Of a stretch of 64,000 bases of DNA, positions 34,611 to 42,828 are shown one piece after another. How positions within the stretch are numbered: position 1 is the first letter of the stretch; each line of letters starts with the position of its first letter. Where the stretch lies: positions 186,001 through 250,000 of the forward strand of contig NZ_KE386908.1 of assembly GCF_000429485.1 (NCBI RefSeq), given 5' to 3'. The position numbers and the translations under genes were made by a program. The notes beneath the pieces are model-generated. The model saw only the letters and a program-made list of their open reading frames with translations, searched no databases and was not told the DNA's origin. Source of the DNA: Aliagarivorans marinus DSM 23064. GTDB lineage: Bacteria; Pseudomonadota; Gammaproteobacteria; Enterobacterales; Celerinatantimonadaceae.

Positions 34611-35318
34611 CTAGTGCAATAATCCCATCAAAGCTGCTTTTACTGTTGCGGCTGTTTTGTTTGCTACTGAGAGCTTGCTAACACATTGACCTATATGAAA
34701 ATTTACGGTACGAGAACTGATACCTAGAATCAAACCAATCTCATCTGAGGTCTTTCCATCCGCGGTCCACTTTAGAATCTCCCGCTCGCGAGAAGTTAGG
34801 GCAGGTCCGGCACCGCGTTCTGAATTGAGGCAATTTGATAGCGTAAAGTGAGCCATATTTGTTAGCCATAGCAGTTGTTGCTTCATACGCTGGATTTCTA
34901 CTTCAGTCACTCTATCATGGGGCCTAGCAAAAGAGAGAATCCCCAAAGCACCATTTGGGTGTCGAATTGAATGAACCCATCCAAACTCAAGACCGAAAGA
35001 GCAAGCCTCTTCCCAGAAGCCCTCTCTCTCACAGGCGAGTTCAGGACCCCAAATCAGTGGCAAGTGAGATTTCAATGCATGTTGAACCGTTGGGTCTATG
35101 TTGATTAAGTTCTCTTTGTGATAGCGAATTTGCCATTCGGTGGGGTAAGTCGTCAGGATTTCAGTACGTTGCGAGGACAGCGGGTAGGCATTGGTGAGCC
35201 CGAATGCGCAGCACTCGAAGCCAAGCTTCTTAACCAGACTAACTATATGAGAAAAGTACTCCCCACAGGATGAAAATGAGCGGACTTGGTTTAACTCCTG
35301 CTCTAGCCAGTTATCCAT
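34611..35318 (-). CDS. LuxR family quorum-sensing receptor/regulator
   Basis: The 235-aa protein has an autoinducer-binding domain with all the conserved contact residues of TraR-type receptors at suitable positions: Trp62, Tyr66, Asp75, Pro76, Trp90 and Gly113. The C-terminal LuxR helix-turn-helix (residues about 172-230) is LTSREREILKWTADGKTSDEIGLILGISSRTVNFHIGQCVSKLSV. It should bind an acyl-homoserine lactone and act on lux-box DNA. It is transcribed away from the rsaM-like gene, with luxI 1 kb further on. The region is AT-richer than the rest of the window. Confidence 0.93.
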   Translation of the reverse strand: MDNWLEQELNQVRSFSSCGEYFSHIVSLVKKLGFECCAFGLTNAYPLSSQRTEILTTYPTEWQIRYHKENLINIDPTVQHALKSHLPLIWGPELACEREGFWEEACSFGLEFGWVHSIRHPNGALGILSFARPHDRVTEVEIQRMKQQLLWLTNMAHFTLSNCLNSERGAGPALTSREREILKWTADGKTSDEIGLILGISSRTVNFHIGQCVSKLSVANKTAATVKAALMGLLH

Positions 35319-35672
35319 CCGACTACTCCATGCTTTAAATCGAGACTATCAACGTCCGCAAATTATAAGACTATAAACCGGTCTCGCATAATAGTTATGT
35401 GTGTGACTGTGCAATGTAGGTATTTGTTTTTTTCTTGATATTACATTCAAAGTGTCATCTTACAGCCCGATGCCTATATGTGTTGCCTTACACTCTTGAA
35501 AGCCGATCAAACCATGTGAGGCAAATATAGTTTGAAGATAGACGCATAACAGATTTGCGCCACATACTTTTGGTGCATTTACGGAAGTGAATGTCAACTG
35601 TAAAAATTACAATTGCAGGAATTCGATTCTGTTGCTTTCATTAGTAGACTTAGAGGGCGGTTAGGGTGGCCA
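35319..35672. other. Divergent luxR / rsaM-like control region
   Basis: A 354-bp AT-rich space with no reliable gene. It contains the lux-box-like element at 35597-35613. I did not find a second clear lux box near the luxR start. Short repeats such as CGAGAC...GTCTCG (near 35340-35388) are present but far apart. Confidence 0.6.
35597..35613. promoter_or_regulatory. lux-box-like inverted repeat before the rsaM-like gene
   Basis: ACTGTAA-AAA-TTACAAT, one mismatch from a perfect repeat. Its half-site matches ACTGTCA of the luxI box. It ends 60 bp before the ATG at 35673, the same distance as the luxI box from its ATG. Confidence 0.5.
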
Positions 35673-36152
35673 ATGAGGAATCTTACACAATATACGCTTA
35701 CAGCACCTGTCGATGGATTGAGTTTAGTACGCGCTTCTAACGATGGTCTGGTCAGACTTACGCTGGAGCAACTGCATAGCCTGCCTCTTCAGCACCTACT
35801 TTCGGGGATCGATAACGAAGTAGAAGGCAAAGTACGCTGTGTTGCTGCACAAGTTACTGAACTATCAGGTTACACCGAGTGGTTTTACGAGAATGGTGGG
35901 GCGGTTACCCTAGGATGGGATTGGCGATGGTACAGTGAGATTGGCATTATGCGCTGTGAAGCCCGAGGTGTCCCCCGTAGCAACATACAGCTACGGGAAG
36001 ACGGTTACGATGTCAGCCCCAAACGCAATGATCAACTTTTGATGGGCTTTATCTCCCAACTTTGCTGGATAAAGCGAACCCTTAACACTGTATGTGGTAA
36101 TCAAGGACTAGGTGATGTTTTGCCCTTCGATTGTTACCCACAAAGCGACTAG
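35673..36152 (+). CDS. RsaM-like (DUF4902) quorum-sensing modulator
   Basis: This 159-aa protein has no classic DNA-binding domain. Features are an N-terminal LTAPVDGLSLVRASNDGLVRLTLEQLHSLPL segment and a Trp-rich centre, LSGYTEWFYENGGAVTLGWDWRWYSEIGIMRCE (about residues 63-95). This agrees with my recollection of the RsaM/TofM/AbaM family (DUF4902), small repressors of AHL systems encoded beside luxI and luxR. The place between those two genes supports it. ATG at 35673 is chosen for TTAGGGTGG upstream and the lux-box spacing; a TTG at 35613 lies inside that box. It overlaps the luxI 3' end by 45 bp. Main doubt: the family was named from memory, not a search. Confidence 0.7.
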   Translation: MRNLTQYTLTAPVDGLSLVRASNDGLVRLTLEQLHSLPLQHLLSGIDNEVEGKVRCVAAQVTELSGYTEWFYENGGAVTLGWDWRWYSEIGIMRCEARGVPRSNIQLREDGYDVSPKRNDQLLMGFISQLCWIKRTLNTVCGNQGLGDVLPFDCYPQSD

Positions 36153-36674
36153 TGGGTAACCGTCAATGATCTTAGGTACCCCCATCCGGTGGCACTGTAG
36201 TCCAATTCTTCGAAATAGCCGTTCGATGTGTAATGTTGTAGCGCCAACAACATGCTTGGCCCCATGTGCTGATGCGGCTTTGAGCGTTCCTTTAACTAGC
36301 TCAGTTGCTACCCTTGCGTTTTGAGTTACGGAGTCTGATGACAAATCAAAAGCGGATAAGCGAGATACCTCCCAAACATCATTTTGTTCTGGCGCTGGAA
36401 CATTGTTTATTAATTGAGGGAATATCTCTTTTAGTAGGTAAGGCGCAGTGGTTGGCAGAAGCCTTGCGCAACCGTTGATATTGTTGTTACCGTCTTCAGA
36501 TACGATATAAATCGTGTCTTGTCGATCAAACTGATCCCGTTCGTAGCCTTTAGGAGTATCCAGGTCCCAGCCTAGTTTCTCGACAAATACACGATATCGA
36601 TAGTTTGCTAGAGCTTTGTATGAACCACCATTTTTATGGTCTAGTTGAGTTGCTGTTCCGTGCCAAAAGTGCAT
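36108..36674 (-). CDS. Acyl-homoserine-lactone synthase (LuxI family)
   Basis: It makes AHL from S-adenosylmethionine and an acyl carrier. The 188-aa protein keeps the LuxI catalytic and structural residues in correct spacing: Arg26, Phe30, Trp36, Glu45, Asp47, Asp50, Arg71, then Phe85, Glu102 and Arg105 (WEVSRLSAFD). GAGGA precedes the ATG at 36674. The upstream space has a lux-box (36734-36751) and, between it and the start, a perfect inverted repeat at 36686-36704. The 3' end overlaps the rsaM-like gene tail-to-tail by 45 bp. The acyl chain is not predictable. Confidence 0.93.
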   Translation of the reverse strand: MHFWHGTATQLDHKNGGSYKALANYRYRVFVEKLGWDLDTPKGYERDQFDRQDTIYIVSEDGNNNINGCARLLPTTAPYLLKEIFPQLINNVPAPEQNDVWEVSRLSAFDLSSDSVTQNARVATELVKGTLKAASAHGAKHVVGATTLHIERLFRRIGLQCHRMGVPKIIDGYPLVALWVTIEGQNIT

Positions 36675-36685
36675 ATTTGATTCCT

Positions 36686-36704
36686 CAAACGTTGATAACG
36701 TTTG
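36686..36704. promoter_or_regulatory. Perfect inverted repeat abutting the luxI ribosome site
   Basis: CAAACGTT-GAT-AACGTTTG: 8-bp arms, 3-bp spacer. On the luxI strand the second arm runs directly into the GAGGA ribosome site. It could be a repressor operator near the transcription start or an mRNA hairpin. Confidence 0.65.
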
Positions 36705-36733
36705 AAGTACAGCGCAGCAGCTTTGGAACTAAA

Positions 36734-36751
36734 ACTGTCAACAGTGACAGT
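36734..36751. promoter_or_regulatory. lux box of luxI
   Basis: ACTGTCA-ACAG-TGACAGT, perfect 7-bp arms, matching the CT-N12-AG frame of lux boxes. It lies 60 bp upstream of the luxI ATG, which suits activation by the LuxR protein at 34.6 kb. Confidence 0.7.
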
Positions 36752-36948
36752 ACAAGTAGTTAGTCGAGTATGCTAGCTCCCCTTCTGTAAGCTCTTCTAT
36801 GGTGTCCGGTAGCAAGGTCCAGTCTGCTTCAATAGTGATGGGAAATGCGTTGTGATACTTGAGAGTCATTCACATAAAAGTCATCAGTTCTTCGTACTAG
36901 CGTCATGGTAGCTATATAGGCTTTCTCCGTTTGAGGAGAGGACTGTGA

Positions 36949-38751
36949 ATGATATCTACAACGGAAGTATTGGCTCAGCATTTTCCTTCGCTTAATCAAA
37001 AGCCTAAGCGCCGTGGAATGGTCCATTGGTTACTCGGAAAGGTGCTCTATGAGAATGAGTTTCAGGCGTTTTCAGAGCAACACCCTCAGTTAAAAGGCTT
37101 GGCGTTTATTGAGCAAGCTTTTAGCGAACTAAACGTCAGTTACCAGGTGAGTGAGCGGGATCGAGAACGGATCCCCACTCACGGTAAAGTAGTAATTGTT
37201 GCTAATCATCCGATCGGCTCGCTGGATGGCCTTGCGCTGCTATTGCTGGTTGGAAAGTTGCGCCAAGATGTGAAGATCGTTGCCAATGAGATCTTGTCTG
37301 CCTTAGATCCACTAAGCGGTCTGTTGCTGCCCGTGAACAATATGAGTGGAAATAGCCGTCGCTCGCAACTTACGGCGATCGGGCAACATCTGGAGCTGGG
37401 CGGTGCCGTTATCATCTTCCCTGCAGGCGAAGTGTCTCGCTTGAAAGGCATAACCGTTCAAGATGGCCGCTGGAGCAAGGGCTTTCTTAACATCGCCACC
37501 AAGGCGAAGGCGCCGATTCTGCCCATTTGTGTTCGAGCCAAAAACAGTAAGCTGTTTTACTTGGCCAGCACACTCTACAAGCCGCTATCGACCTTGTTAT
37601 TGGTGCGGGAGATCTTTACCCACAGAAATAAGATGTTGAATCTGCGAGTTGGCGAGCTGATCCCGGTGCGTAGTTTCGCTAATACCGGGCTTGATGACCG
37701 TAACACCCAAGCTAAGCTAATGCGAAAGCATCTCTATCGGATCGGCAAGAAGCGCTCCGGACTGTTTCAAACCGAAGCGGCGATTGCACACCCGGTATCA
37801 CGCCAAGCCCTCCGCCAAGTCGTGAAATCGCTCGAGCCTTTGGGTATGACTCCGGATGGTAAGCAGATCTATCTATCGCGTCACAATCACTCAGAACTGT
37901 TGTTGGCCGAGCTAGGTCGCCTGCGAGAGATTGCCTTTCGCGCGGTGGGTGAGGGAACTGGCCTGCGCAGCGATACCGACCGCTTTGATGCCGACTACAT
38001 GCACTTGCTGCTATGGGATGACGACGACCTGGAGGTCGCTGGCGCGTATCGCTTCGCCGATAGTTGCGCTCAGGTTGAAAAACATGGGCTCAACGGCCTT
38101 TATAGCCATAGCTTGTTTAATTACAGCACGGAGAGCGAGGATTTTATCTCGCAAGGCTTGGAGTTGGGGCGTAGCTTTGTCCAGCCGCGTTATTGGGGCA
38201 AGCGTAGTCTGGACTATCTATGGATTGGGATCGGCGCATTTTTGGCGAAGAACCCACAATATCGCTACCTGTTTGGTCCGGTTAGTATCAGCGGTGCGAT
38301 GCCTGAAGCAGCCCGAGACCTGCTGATCCATTTTTATCAAAGCTACTTCCCACCCAAGGTGCAGTTCGCCCACTCACGCCAGCCTTACCAACTGGCGGAG
38401 CAGCTAGAGCAGGGCCTGCAGTTCAGCTTTAAAGGCGATGACTACAAGCAGGAGTTCTCTCAGTTAAAAAGCGCCTTGGCGAGTATGGGCACTGCGGTGC
38501 CAACGCTCTACAAGCAATACACCGAGCTGTGTAAGCCCGGTGGTGTGCAGTTTATCGACTTTAATGTCGACCCTGATTTTAATCAGTGTATCGACGGTTT
38601 GGTGTTAGTAGACATGCTGCGCCTGAAAGATAAAAAGCGTAAGCGTTACATTGCCGCTCACAACGAGCTACTAGCGGACTCTGAGGGTCGCACTGTGGCT
38701 GAGTCCACTGGGATTAGCCCAAAGAAGCAAACGCCTGAGACAGCTGCTTAA
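36949..38751 (+). CDS. olsF: Bifunctional ornithine lipid synthase OlsF-type
   Basis: The 600-aa fusion has two acyltransferase domains. Residues about 70-300 are PlsC-like (VVIVANHPIGSLDG at 82-94, a spaced HxxxxxD variant; FPAGEVSRLKG near 160), which would O-acylate lyso-ornithine lipid. Residues about 320-570 are an OlsB-like GNAT domain (LGRLREIAFRAVGEGTG...YRFADSCAQVEKHGLNGLYSHSLF) that would N-acylate ornithine. This is the OlsF arrangement, giving phosphorus-free membrane ornithine lipid. A GGAGAGG site precedes the ATG. It is divergent from luxI, with a 274-bp gap. The 3' end overlaps the aminotransferase gene tail-to-tail by 38 bp. Confidence 0.87.
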   Translation: MISTTEVLAQHFPSLNQKPKRRGMVHWLLGKVLYENEFQAFSEQHPQLKGLAFIEQAFSELNVSYQVSERDRERIPTHGKVVIVANHPIGSLDGLALLLLVGKLRQDVKIVANEILSALDPLSGLLLPVNNMSGNSRRSQLTAIGQHLELGGAVIIFPAGEVSRLKGITVQDGRWSKGFLNIATKAKAPILPICVRAKNSKLFYLASTLYKPLSTLLLVREIFTHRNKMLNLRVGELIPVRSFANTGLDDRNTQAKLMRKHLYRIGKKRSGLFQTEAAIAHPVSRQALRQVVKSLEPLGMTPDGKQIYLSRHNHSELLLAELGRLREIAFRAVGEGTGLRSDTDRFDADYMHLLLWDDDDLEVAGAYRFADSCAQVEKHGLNGLYSHSLFNYSTESEDFISQGLELGRSFVQPRYWGKRSLDYLWIGIGAFLAKNPQYRYLFGPVSISGAMPEAARDLLIHFYQSYFPPKVQFAHSRQPYQLAEQLEQGLQFSFKGDDYKQEFSQLKSALASMGTAVPTLYKQYTELCKPGGVQFIDFNVDPDFNQCIDGLVLVDMLRLKDKKRKRYIAAHNELLADSEGRTVAESTGISPKKQTPETAA

Positions 38752-39862
38752 CCGCAAGGTCCAGCTGCTGGGTGTTAAGGGCGCTGAAATTGAGCCGTAT
38801 AGCTTGCTCGCTGGCCTCACCCTGAGGCCAGAACTCATCCCCCGGTACCACCGCTACACCATGCGCTAGAGCGGCGGCTGCAAGGTCGCTGGCATTGTGG
38901 TGTTTAAGACTGGCCCAGAGAAACATGCCCCCTTCCGGCAGGCTGAACGCCAAGTGATCTGCCAGCGCCTCGGTTAATCGCATGGCGAGGTGTTGCAAGT
39001 TGTGCCAGTAGTGGGTAGTCAGGTTGCCTAGGTGAGCCTCGAATGTGGGTTGCTGCAACAGCCATAGACACATCTGCTGCATCGGGATAGCGGAGTGTAG
39101 ATCGCAGGCCTGCTTCACCTTAACCAAGGGCTCAATCAAGTTGCTGCTGGCATTGACGTAGCCAACGCGCATCCCCGGCGCGACAATTTTTGAAAACGAG
39201 CCAAGGTAGAAACTGTCTCCCTGTCCCAGACTTGATACCGCTGGCAGCGCCTCACCTCGATAGCGCAACAACGAATAGGGAGCATCTTCAATCAGAGTTA
39301 CCTGATAGCGTTCCATCAAGCGAGCAACCGCTTGTCGAGTACTCAAATCCCAGCAGCGTCCCGTGGGATTGTGAAAATCCGGCACGGTGTACAACAGTTT
39401 CGGCTTGTGCTCGATAAGTCGCTGCTCTAACTCTTCGAGATCGGGGCCAGTAGTTACACTGGGTACGCCGATAATCTGTGCTTGCGCCAGCTCAAATACC
39501 TGGAGTGCTCCTAGGTAGGCGGGAACTTCGCAAATGATCTTATCACCGGGGCTGATATAGGCACGGGCGATTAAATCAAGGGCCTGCTGCGAGCCCGTGG
39601 TGACTAACACCTCACCGGCGATGGGCAGTTGTGGCCTTAGATGTTCGCGCAGCTCGCCCAACCCAAGTGTGGCGCCGTACTGATAGCTCTGGGGGGAGTT
39701 TGCCAGCGAAGCCGCGGCTTGCTTGAGCAGTGAGAGCGGGAACAGCTCTGGGTTGGGCAGGCCGCCAGCGAGTGACAACACTTGCTGCTGTTGTGCCACA
39801 TTCAGGATATTGCGGATGTAAGAGCTACGGGTTTTTCTGACGGCTTGATTGGGAACGAGCAT
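38714..39862 (-). CDS. PLP-dependent aminotransferase, class I fold
   Basis: The 382-aa enzyme has LSLAGGLPNPELFPL (about residues 29-43), TGSQQALDLIARAYISPGDKI, TVPDFHNPTGR and the PLP lysine in YLGSFSKIVAPGMRVGYV. It lacks an N-terminal DNA-binding domain, unlike the MocR protein at 14 kb. The closest type is the 2-aminoadipate / aromatic aminotransferase (LysN-like) group; the substrate is not settled. It is monocistronic and divergent from the AraC regulator. Confidence 0.85.
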   Translation of the reverse strand: MLVPNQAVRKTRSSYIRNILNVAQQQQVLSLAGGLPNPELFPLSLLKQAAASLANSPQSYQYGATLGLGELREHLRPQLPIAGEVLVTTGSQQALDLIARAYISPGDKIICEVPAYLGALQVFELAQAQIIGVPSVTTGPDLEELEQRLIEHKPKLLYTVPDFHNPTGRCWDLSTRQAVARLMERYQVTLIEDAPYSLLRYRGEALPAVSSLGQGDSFYLGSFSKIVAPGMRVGYVNASSNLIEPLVKVKQACDLHSAIPMQQMCLWLLQQPTFEAHLGNLTTHYWHNLQHLAMRLTEALADHLAFSLPEGGMFLWASLKHHNASDLAAAALAHGVAVVPGDEFWPQGEASEQAIRLNFSALNTQQLDLAVKQLSQAFASLG

Positions 39863-40058
39863 GTTGCCTCCTGCGGTGTGCTTTATGTTTGCTCAACAGG
39901 GTAGGCTTAATGACAGAAAACACGTTTGTCTTAATCAGTGCACGTTCTTATCCAAATGTGCTATTTATCTTTCATAGCTGGTTTGTTTTTAGCCAAACTG
40001 ACCTAGTGTCGCTCAGTAATCACGCTATTTGATCTCCATAAGGAAAGGTGCAGCCGTT

Positions 40059-40952
40059 ATGACCTTGGATACAGAAATTAGTCGGGAGCGCCGAATCAAC
40101 GATGTGCTCTATCATATCCACCGGAACTTGGATGGCGATCTGCGAGTATCGGGATTGGCTAAGGTGGCGGCTTACTCTGATTTTCATTTCCAGCGCTGTT
40201 TTAAGGTGGTGACCGGCGAGAGCGTTAATGACTATGTGCGCCGCACTCGGCTTGAACGCTGTGCCAATCTGCTGGTGTTTAACCCTACCTTGAGTATCCA
40301 ACGGGCTGCCGCTCAATGTGGGCTATCCTCGCCTGCTTCTTTTAGTCGTTCGTTCAAAGAGTACTTTGGTGTATCACCGAAACAGTGGCGAAATGGTGGC
40401 CATCGTCGCTACAGTGCTGAGAACTTGCAACAAAACTGGAGTGATGAGTTACGCCAGCAGCTTACCGAGCCCTGCCATTTGGCCTTTCCTGAGGTGCGGA
40501 TTGATGTGTTGCAGGCCCAAGCGGTCGCCTACGTGCGGCATCGTGGCTACGACCGCTCGATCAATCGCGCCTACGACAAGTTGCGGGTGTGGGCGGCGAT
40601 GCATGGCGTGCCATGGCAGCAAGATAAGCTGCTGGGGCTGTTGCACTCTAATCCCGATATCGTACCGGCCGATGCCTGTCACTACGTGGCTTGCTTGCAG
40701 ATCGAGCAAGAGAATATCCGGCGCGGACCGGTCTGCTTTATGACGATACCTGGCGGCCCGCATGCTCGCTTGTCAGTGCAGGGCAAGTTCGGCGACTTGC
40801 TCCCGGTGCTGCATCACTTCTATCACCATTGGTTGCCCGAGAGTGGCTATATCCTTGGTAATACACCTGCCTTTGTTGGTTATCGCCAATGTCATTTTGT
40901 CGACCCTGACGAAACCTTCGACCTCGATCTGTTCGTTCCCATTAGCCTTTAA
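40059..40952 (+). CDS. AraC regulator with GyrI-like effector domain
   Basis: The 297-aa protein starts with two AraC helix-turn-helix motifs (residues about 5-110; INDVLYHIHRNLDGDLRVSGLAKVAAYSDFHFQRCFKVVTGESVNDYVRRTRLERCANLL and a second with SSPASFSRSFKEYFGVSPKQWR). The GyrI-like small-molecule-binding domain follows (about residues 145-297; VDVLQAQAVAYVRHRGYDRSINRAYDKL). This is the Rob/SoxS-like plus effector layout, often a multidrug or metabolite sensor. The ATG at 40059 follows AAGGAAAGGTG; a TTG at 40029 would add ten residues without support. Confidence 0.88.
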   Translation: MTLDTEISRERRINDVLYHIHRNLDGDLRVSGLAKVAAYSDFHFQRCFKVVTGESVNDYVRRTRLERCANLLVFNPTLSIQRAAAQCGLSSPASFSRSFKEYFGVSPKQWRNGGHRRYSAENLQQNWSDELRQQLTEPCHLAFPEVRIDVLQAQAVAYVRHRGYDRSINRAYDKLRVWAAMHGVPWQQDKLLGLLHSNPDIVPADACHYVACLQIEQENIRRGPVCFMTIPGGPHARLSVQGKFGDLLPVLHHFYHHWLPESGYILGNTPAFVGYRQCHFVDPDETFDLDLFVPISL

Positions 40953-40983
40953 GACATTTAGACGGCTAAACATCTAAAAGTCT
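40952..40983. promoter_or_regulatory. Four tandem MetJ boxes
   Basis: AGACATTT, AGACGGCT, AAACATCT and AAAAGTCT follow one another with no gap, each a variant of the met box AGACGTCT. They lie just upstream of the metN -35 element, as expected for MetJ repression with S-adenosylmethionine. Confidence 0.7.
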
Positions 40984-40984
40984 A

Positions 40985-41012
40985 TTGACAGACTTCCGGA
41001 CGGCTATATACT
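40985..41012 (+). promoter_or_regulatory. Sigma70 promoter of metNIQ
   Basis: TTGACA (40985-40990), 16-bp spacer, TATACT (41007-41012), directly after the met boxes. Confidence 0.75.
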
Positions 41013-41092
41013 TCGCTCATTACCTATACGAAATGTCGCTTATTGATGACTTGATGGTTTAAGTGACTGGTTAATTGGCTGTATTGGCGTTA

Positions 41093-42127
41093 ATGATTGA
41101 ATTAAAGCAAGTATCTAAAACATATACTCATGCGGGGCGAACGGTAGCAGCGTTACGCCCGCTCGATCTGCAGGTAGAACGAGGCGAGATCTTCGGGATT
41201 ATCGGCAGTTCTGGCGCGGGTAAGAGTACCCTTATCCGCTGCGTGAACCTGTTAGAACGGCCGGATGGTGGACAAGTGCTGGTAGATGGGCTCGATCTGA
41301 TGAGCTTGCCAGCTAAACAGCTACGGGCTGCGCGCCAAGATGTGGCGATGATCTTCCAACACTTTAACCTGCTTAACTCGCGAACCGTGTTTGGCAATGT
41401 GGCATTGCCGCTGGAGTTAGCGGGGGCAGATAAGCAGCAGATTGCTGAGAAAGTCGCATCGCTGTTGGAGCTGGTCGGGTTGGCGGATAAAGCCAATAGC
41501 TATCCGGCGATGCTATCGGGCGGCCAGAAACAGCGAGTGGCGATCGCCCGGGCCTTAGCGGTTGACCCAAAGGTACTGCTGTGCGACGAAGCGACCTCGG
41601 CGCTGGACCCAGAAACCACCTCGGCGATCCTTGATTTGCTCAAGCGGATTAATCAACAGCTCGGCCTAACCATCCTACTTATCACGCATGAGATGGATGT
41701 GGTTAAGCGGATCTGCGACAAGGTGGCAATCATCGACGATGGCGCATTGGTTGAGCAGGGGCCGGTGGGCGAGTTCTTTGCCAATGCAAAGACCGAGTTG
41801 GCCAAGCGATTTATTGCCTCCACCATGCACTTGGAGGTGCCGGCTTCCTATCAGCGTCGCTTGCACAGTAACGCAAAGGCCAGCAGCCATCCCTTGGTGA
41901 AGCTCAGCTTTCGAGGCGATGCGGTGGATGCACCGGTGATTTCTCAGGTAGCGCGTAAGTTCAACATCGACTTGTCGATTGTCAGCGCACAAATGGACTA
42001 CCTCGGTGGCAACAAGTTTGGCTTGATGCTGGTGGAGCTAAGTGGTGAGCAGGCGGCAATCCAAGACAGTCTGGCCTACTTCGAACAACACAATATCACT
42101 GCGGAGGTAGTGGCTTATGTCGACTGA
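41093..42127 (+). CDS. metN: Methionine ABC transporter ATP-binding protein
   Basis: MetN powers the MetNIQ D/L-methionine importer. The 344-aa protein has Walker [11 protein letters not shown]-loop IFQHFNLL, signature LSGGQKQR and Walker [16 protein letters not shown]. The C-terminal NIL domain (about residues 260-344, ending [10 protein letters not shown]) is the site where methionine inhibits transport. I take the ATG at 41093 ([11 protein letters not shown]), the family start. It overlaps metI by 11 bp and is preceded by MetJ boxes. Confidence 0.95.
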   Translation: MIELKQVSKTYTHAGRTVAALRPLDLQVERGEIFGIIGSSGAGKSTLIRCVNLLERPDGGQVLVDGLDLMSLPAKQLRAARQDVAMIFQHFNLLNSRTVFGNVALPLELAGADKQQIAEKVASLLELVGLADKANSYPAMLSGGQKQRVAIARALAVDPKVLLCDEATSALDPETTSAILDLLKRINQQLGLTILLITHEMDVVKRICDKVAIIDDGALVEQGPVGEFFANAKTELAKRFIASTMHLEVPASYQRRLHSNAKASSHPLVKLSFRGDAVDAPVISQVARKFNIDLSIVSAQMDYLGGNKFGLMLVELSGEQAAIQDSLAYFEQHNITAEVVAYVD

Positions 42128-42770
42128 TCTGTTTCCTCTACTGTTGAAAGCCACTTGGCAAACCCTGCAGATGGTGGGTTTGTCGGGGCTGGTGGTCGCA
42201 CTGTTTGGCATCCCTCTTGGGTTTTTGCTGCACTTGACCAAGGCCGAGCAGTTACTGGCGATGCCTTGGCTGAACCGGATTCTGGGCACGGTGGTCAACG
42301 CAGGCCGCTCTATTCCCTTCATTATTTTACTGGTGGCCTTGATCCCGTTTACCCGTTTTGTGGTGGGCACCAGTATCGGCACCATGGCAGTGGTGGTGCC
42401 GTTGAGTATCGGTGCTATCCCATTCATCGCCCGCTTGGTGGAAGGGGCGTTGTTAGAGATCCCGTCTGGCTTGGTGGAAGCGGCTGAGGCGATGGGGGCC
42501 AGCCCTTGGCAAACCATTCGCAAAGTGCTGCTACCGGAAGCGCTACCGGGGATCATCAACAGCATCACCATCACTCTGGTTACGCTGGTCAGCTATTCGG
42601 CCATGGCTGGAGCGGTGGGTGGCGGAGGCTTGGGCGATGTAGGCATTCGCTATGGCTACTACCGTTTTGAGCCCGAGGTGATGGTGGCCACGATCGTGGT
42701 ATTGCTGGCACTGGTACAGCTTATTCAGATGTTGGGCGATGCGCTGGTACGCGCCATCGACCATCGATGA
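42117..42770 (+). CDS. metI: Methionine ABC transporter permease
   Basis: The 217-aa membrane protein has about five helices and the EAA loop [28 protein letters not shown] that contacts MetN. It starts within the end of metN (11-bp overlap), so translation is likely coupled. The periplasmic methionine-binding partner metQ follows. Length and sequence agree with MetI. Confidence 0.95.
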   Translation: MSTDLFPLLLKATWQTLQMVGLSGLVVALFGIPLGFLLHLTKAEQLLAMPWLNRILGTVVNAGRSIPFIILLVALIPFTRFVVGTSIGTMAVVVPLSIGAIPFIARLVEGALLEIPSGLVEAAEAMGASPWQTIRKVLLPEALPGIINSITITLVTLVSYSAMAGAVGGGGLGDVGIRYGYYRFEPEVMVATIVVLLALVQLIQMLGDALVRAIDHR

Positions 42771-42828
42771 GCCAATAGATAAATCAATAGACAAAACTAA
42801 AAATAAAGTAACAAGTGAGAACGCAACA

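Noticed and set aside
35319-35596. Second lux box near the luxR start
   Set aside because: Several ACTGT-like words occur in this AT-rich space but none has a matching partner at proper distance.
35613-35672. Longer rsaM-like start at the TTG at 35613
   Set aside because: It has no ribosome site and lies inside the lux-box-like repeat; the ATG at 35673 keeps the same spacing as luxI.
36860-36890. Possible PhoB box before olsF (repeated GTCAT)
   Set aside because: The GTCAT repeats are 15 bp apart, not 11, and flanking bases do not fit the Pho consensus, so the link of olsF to phosphate control is not supported by sequence.
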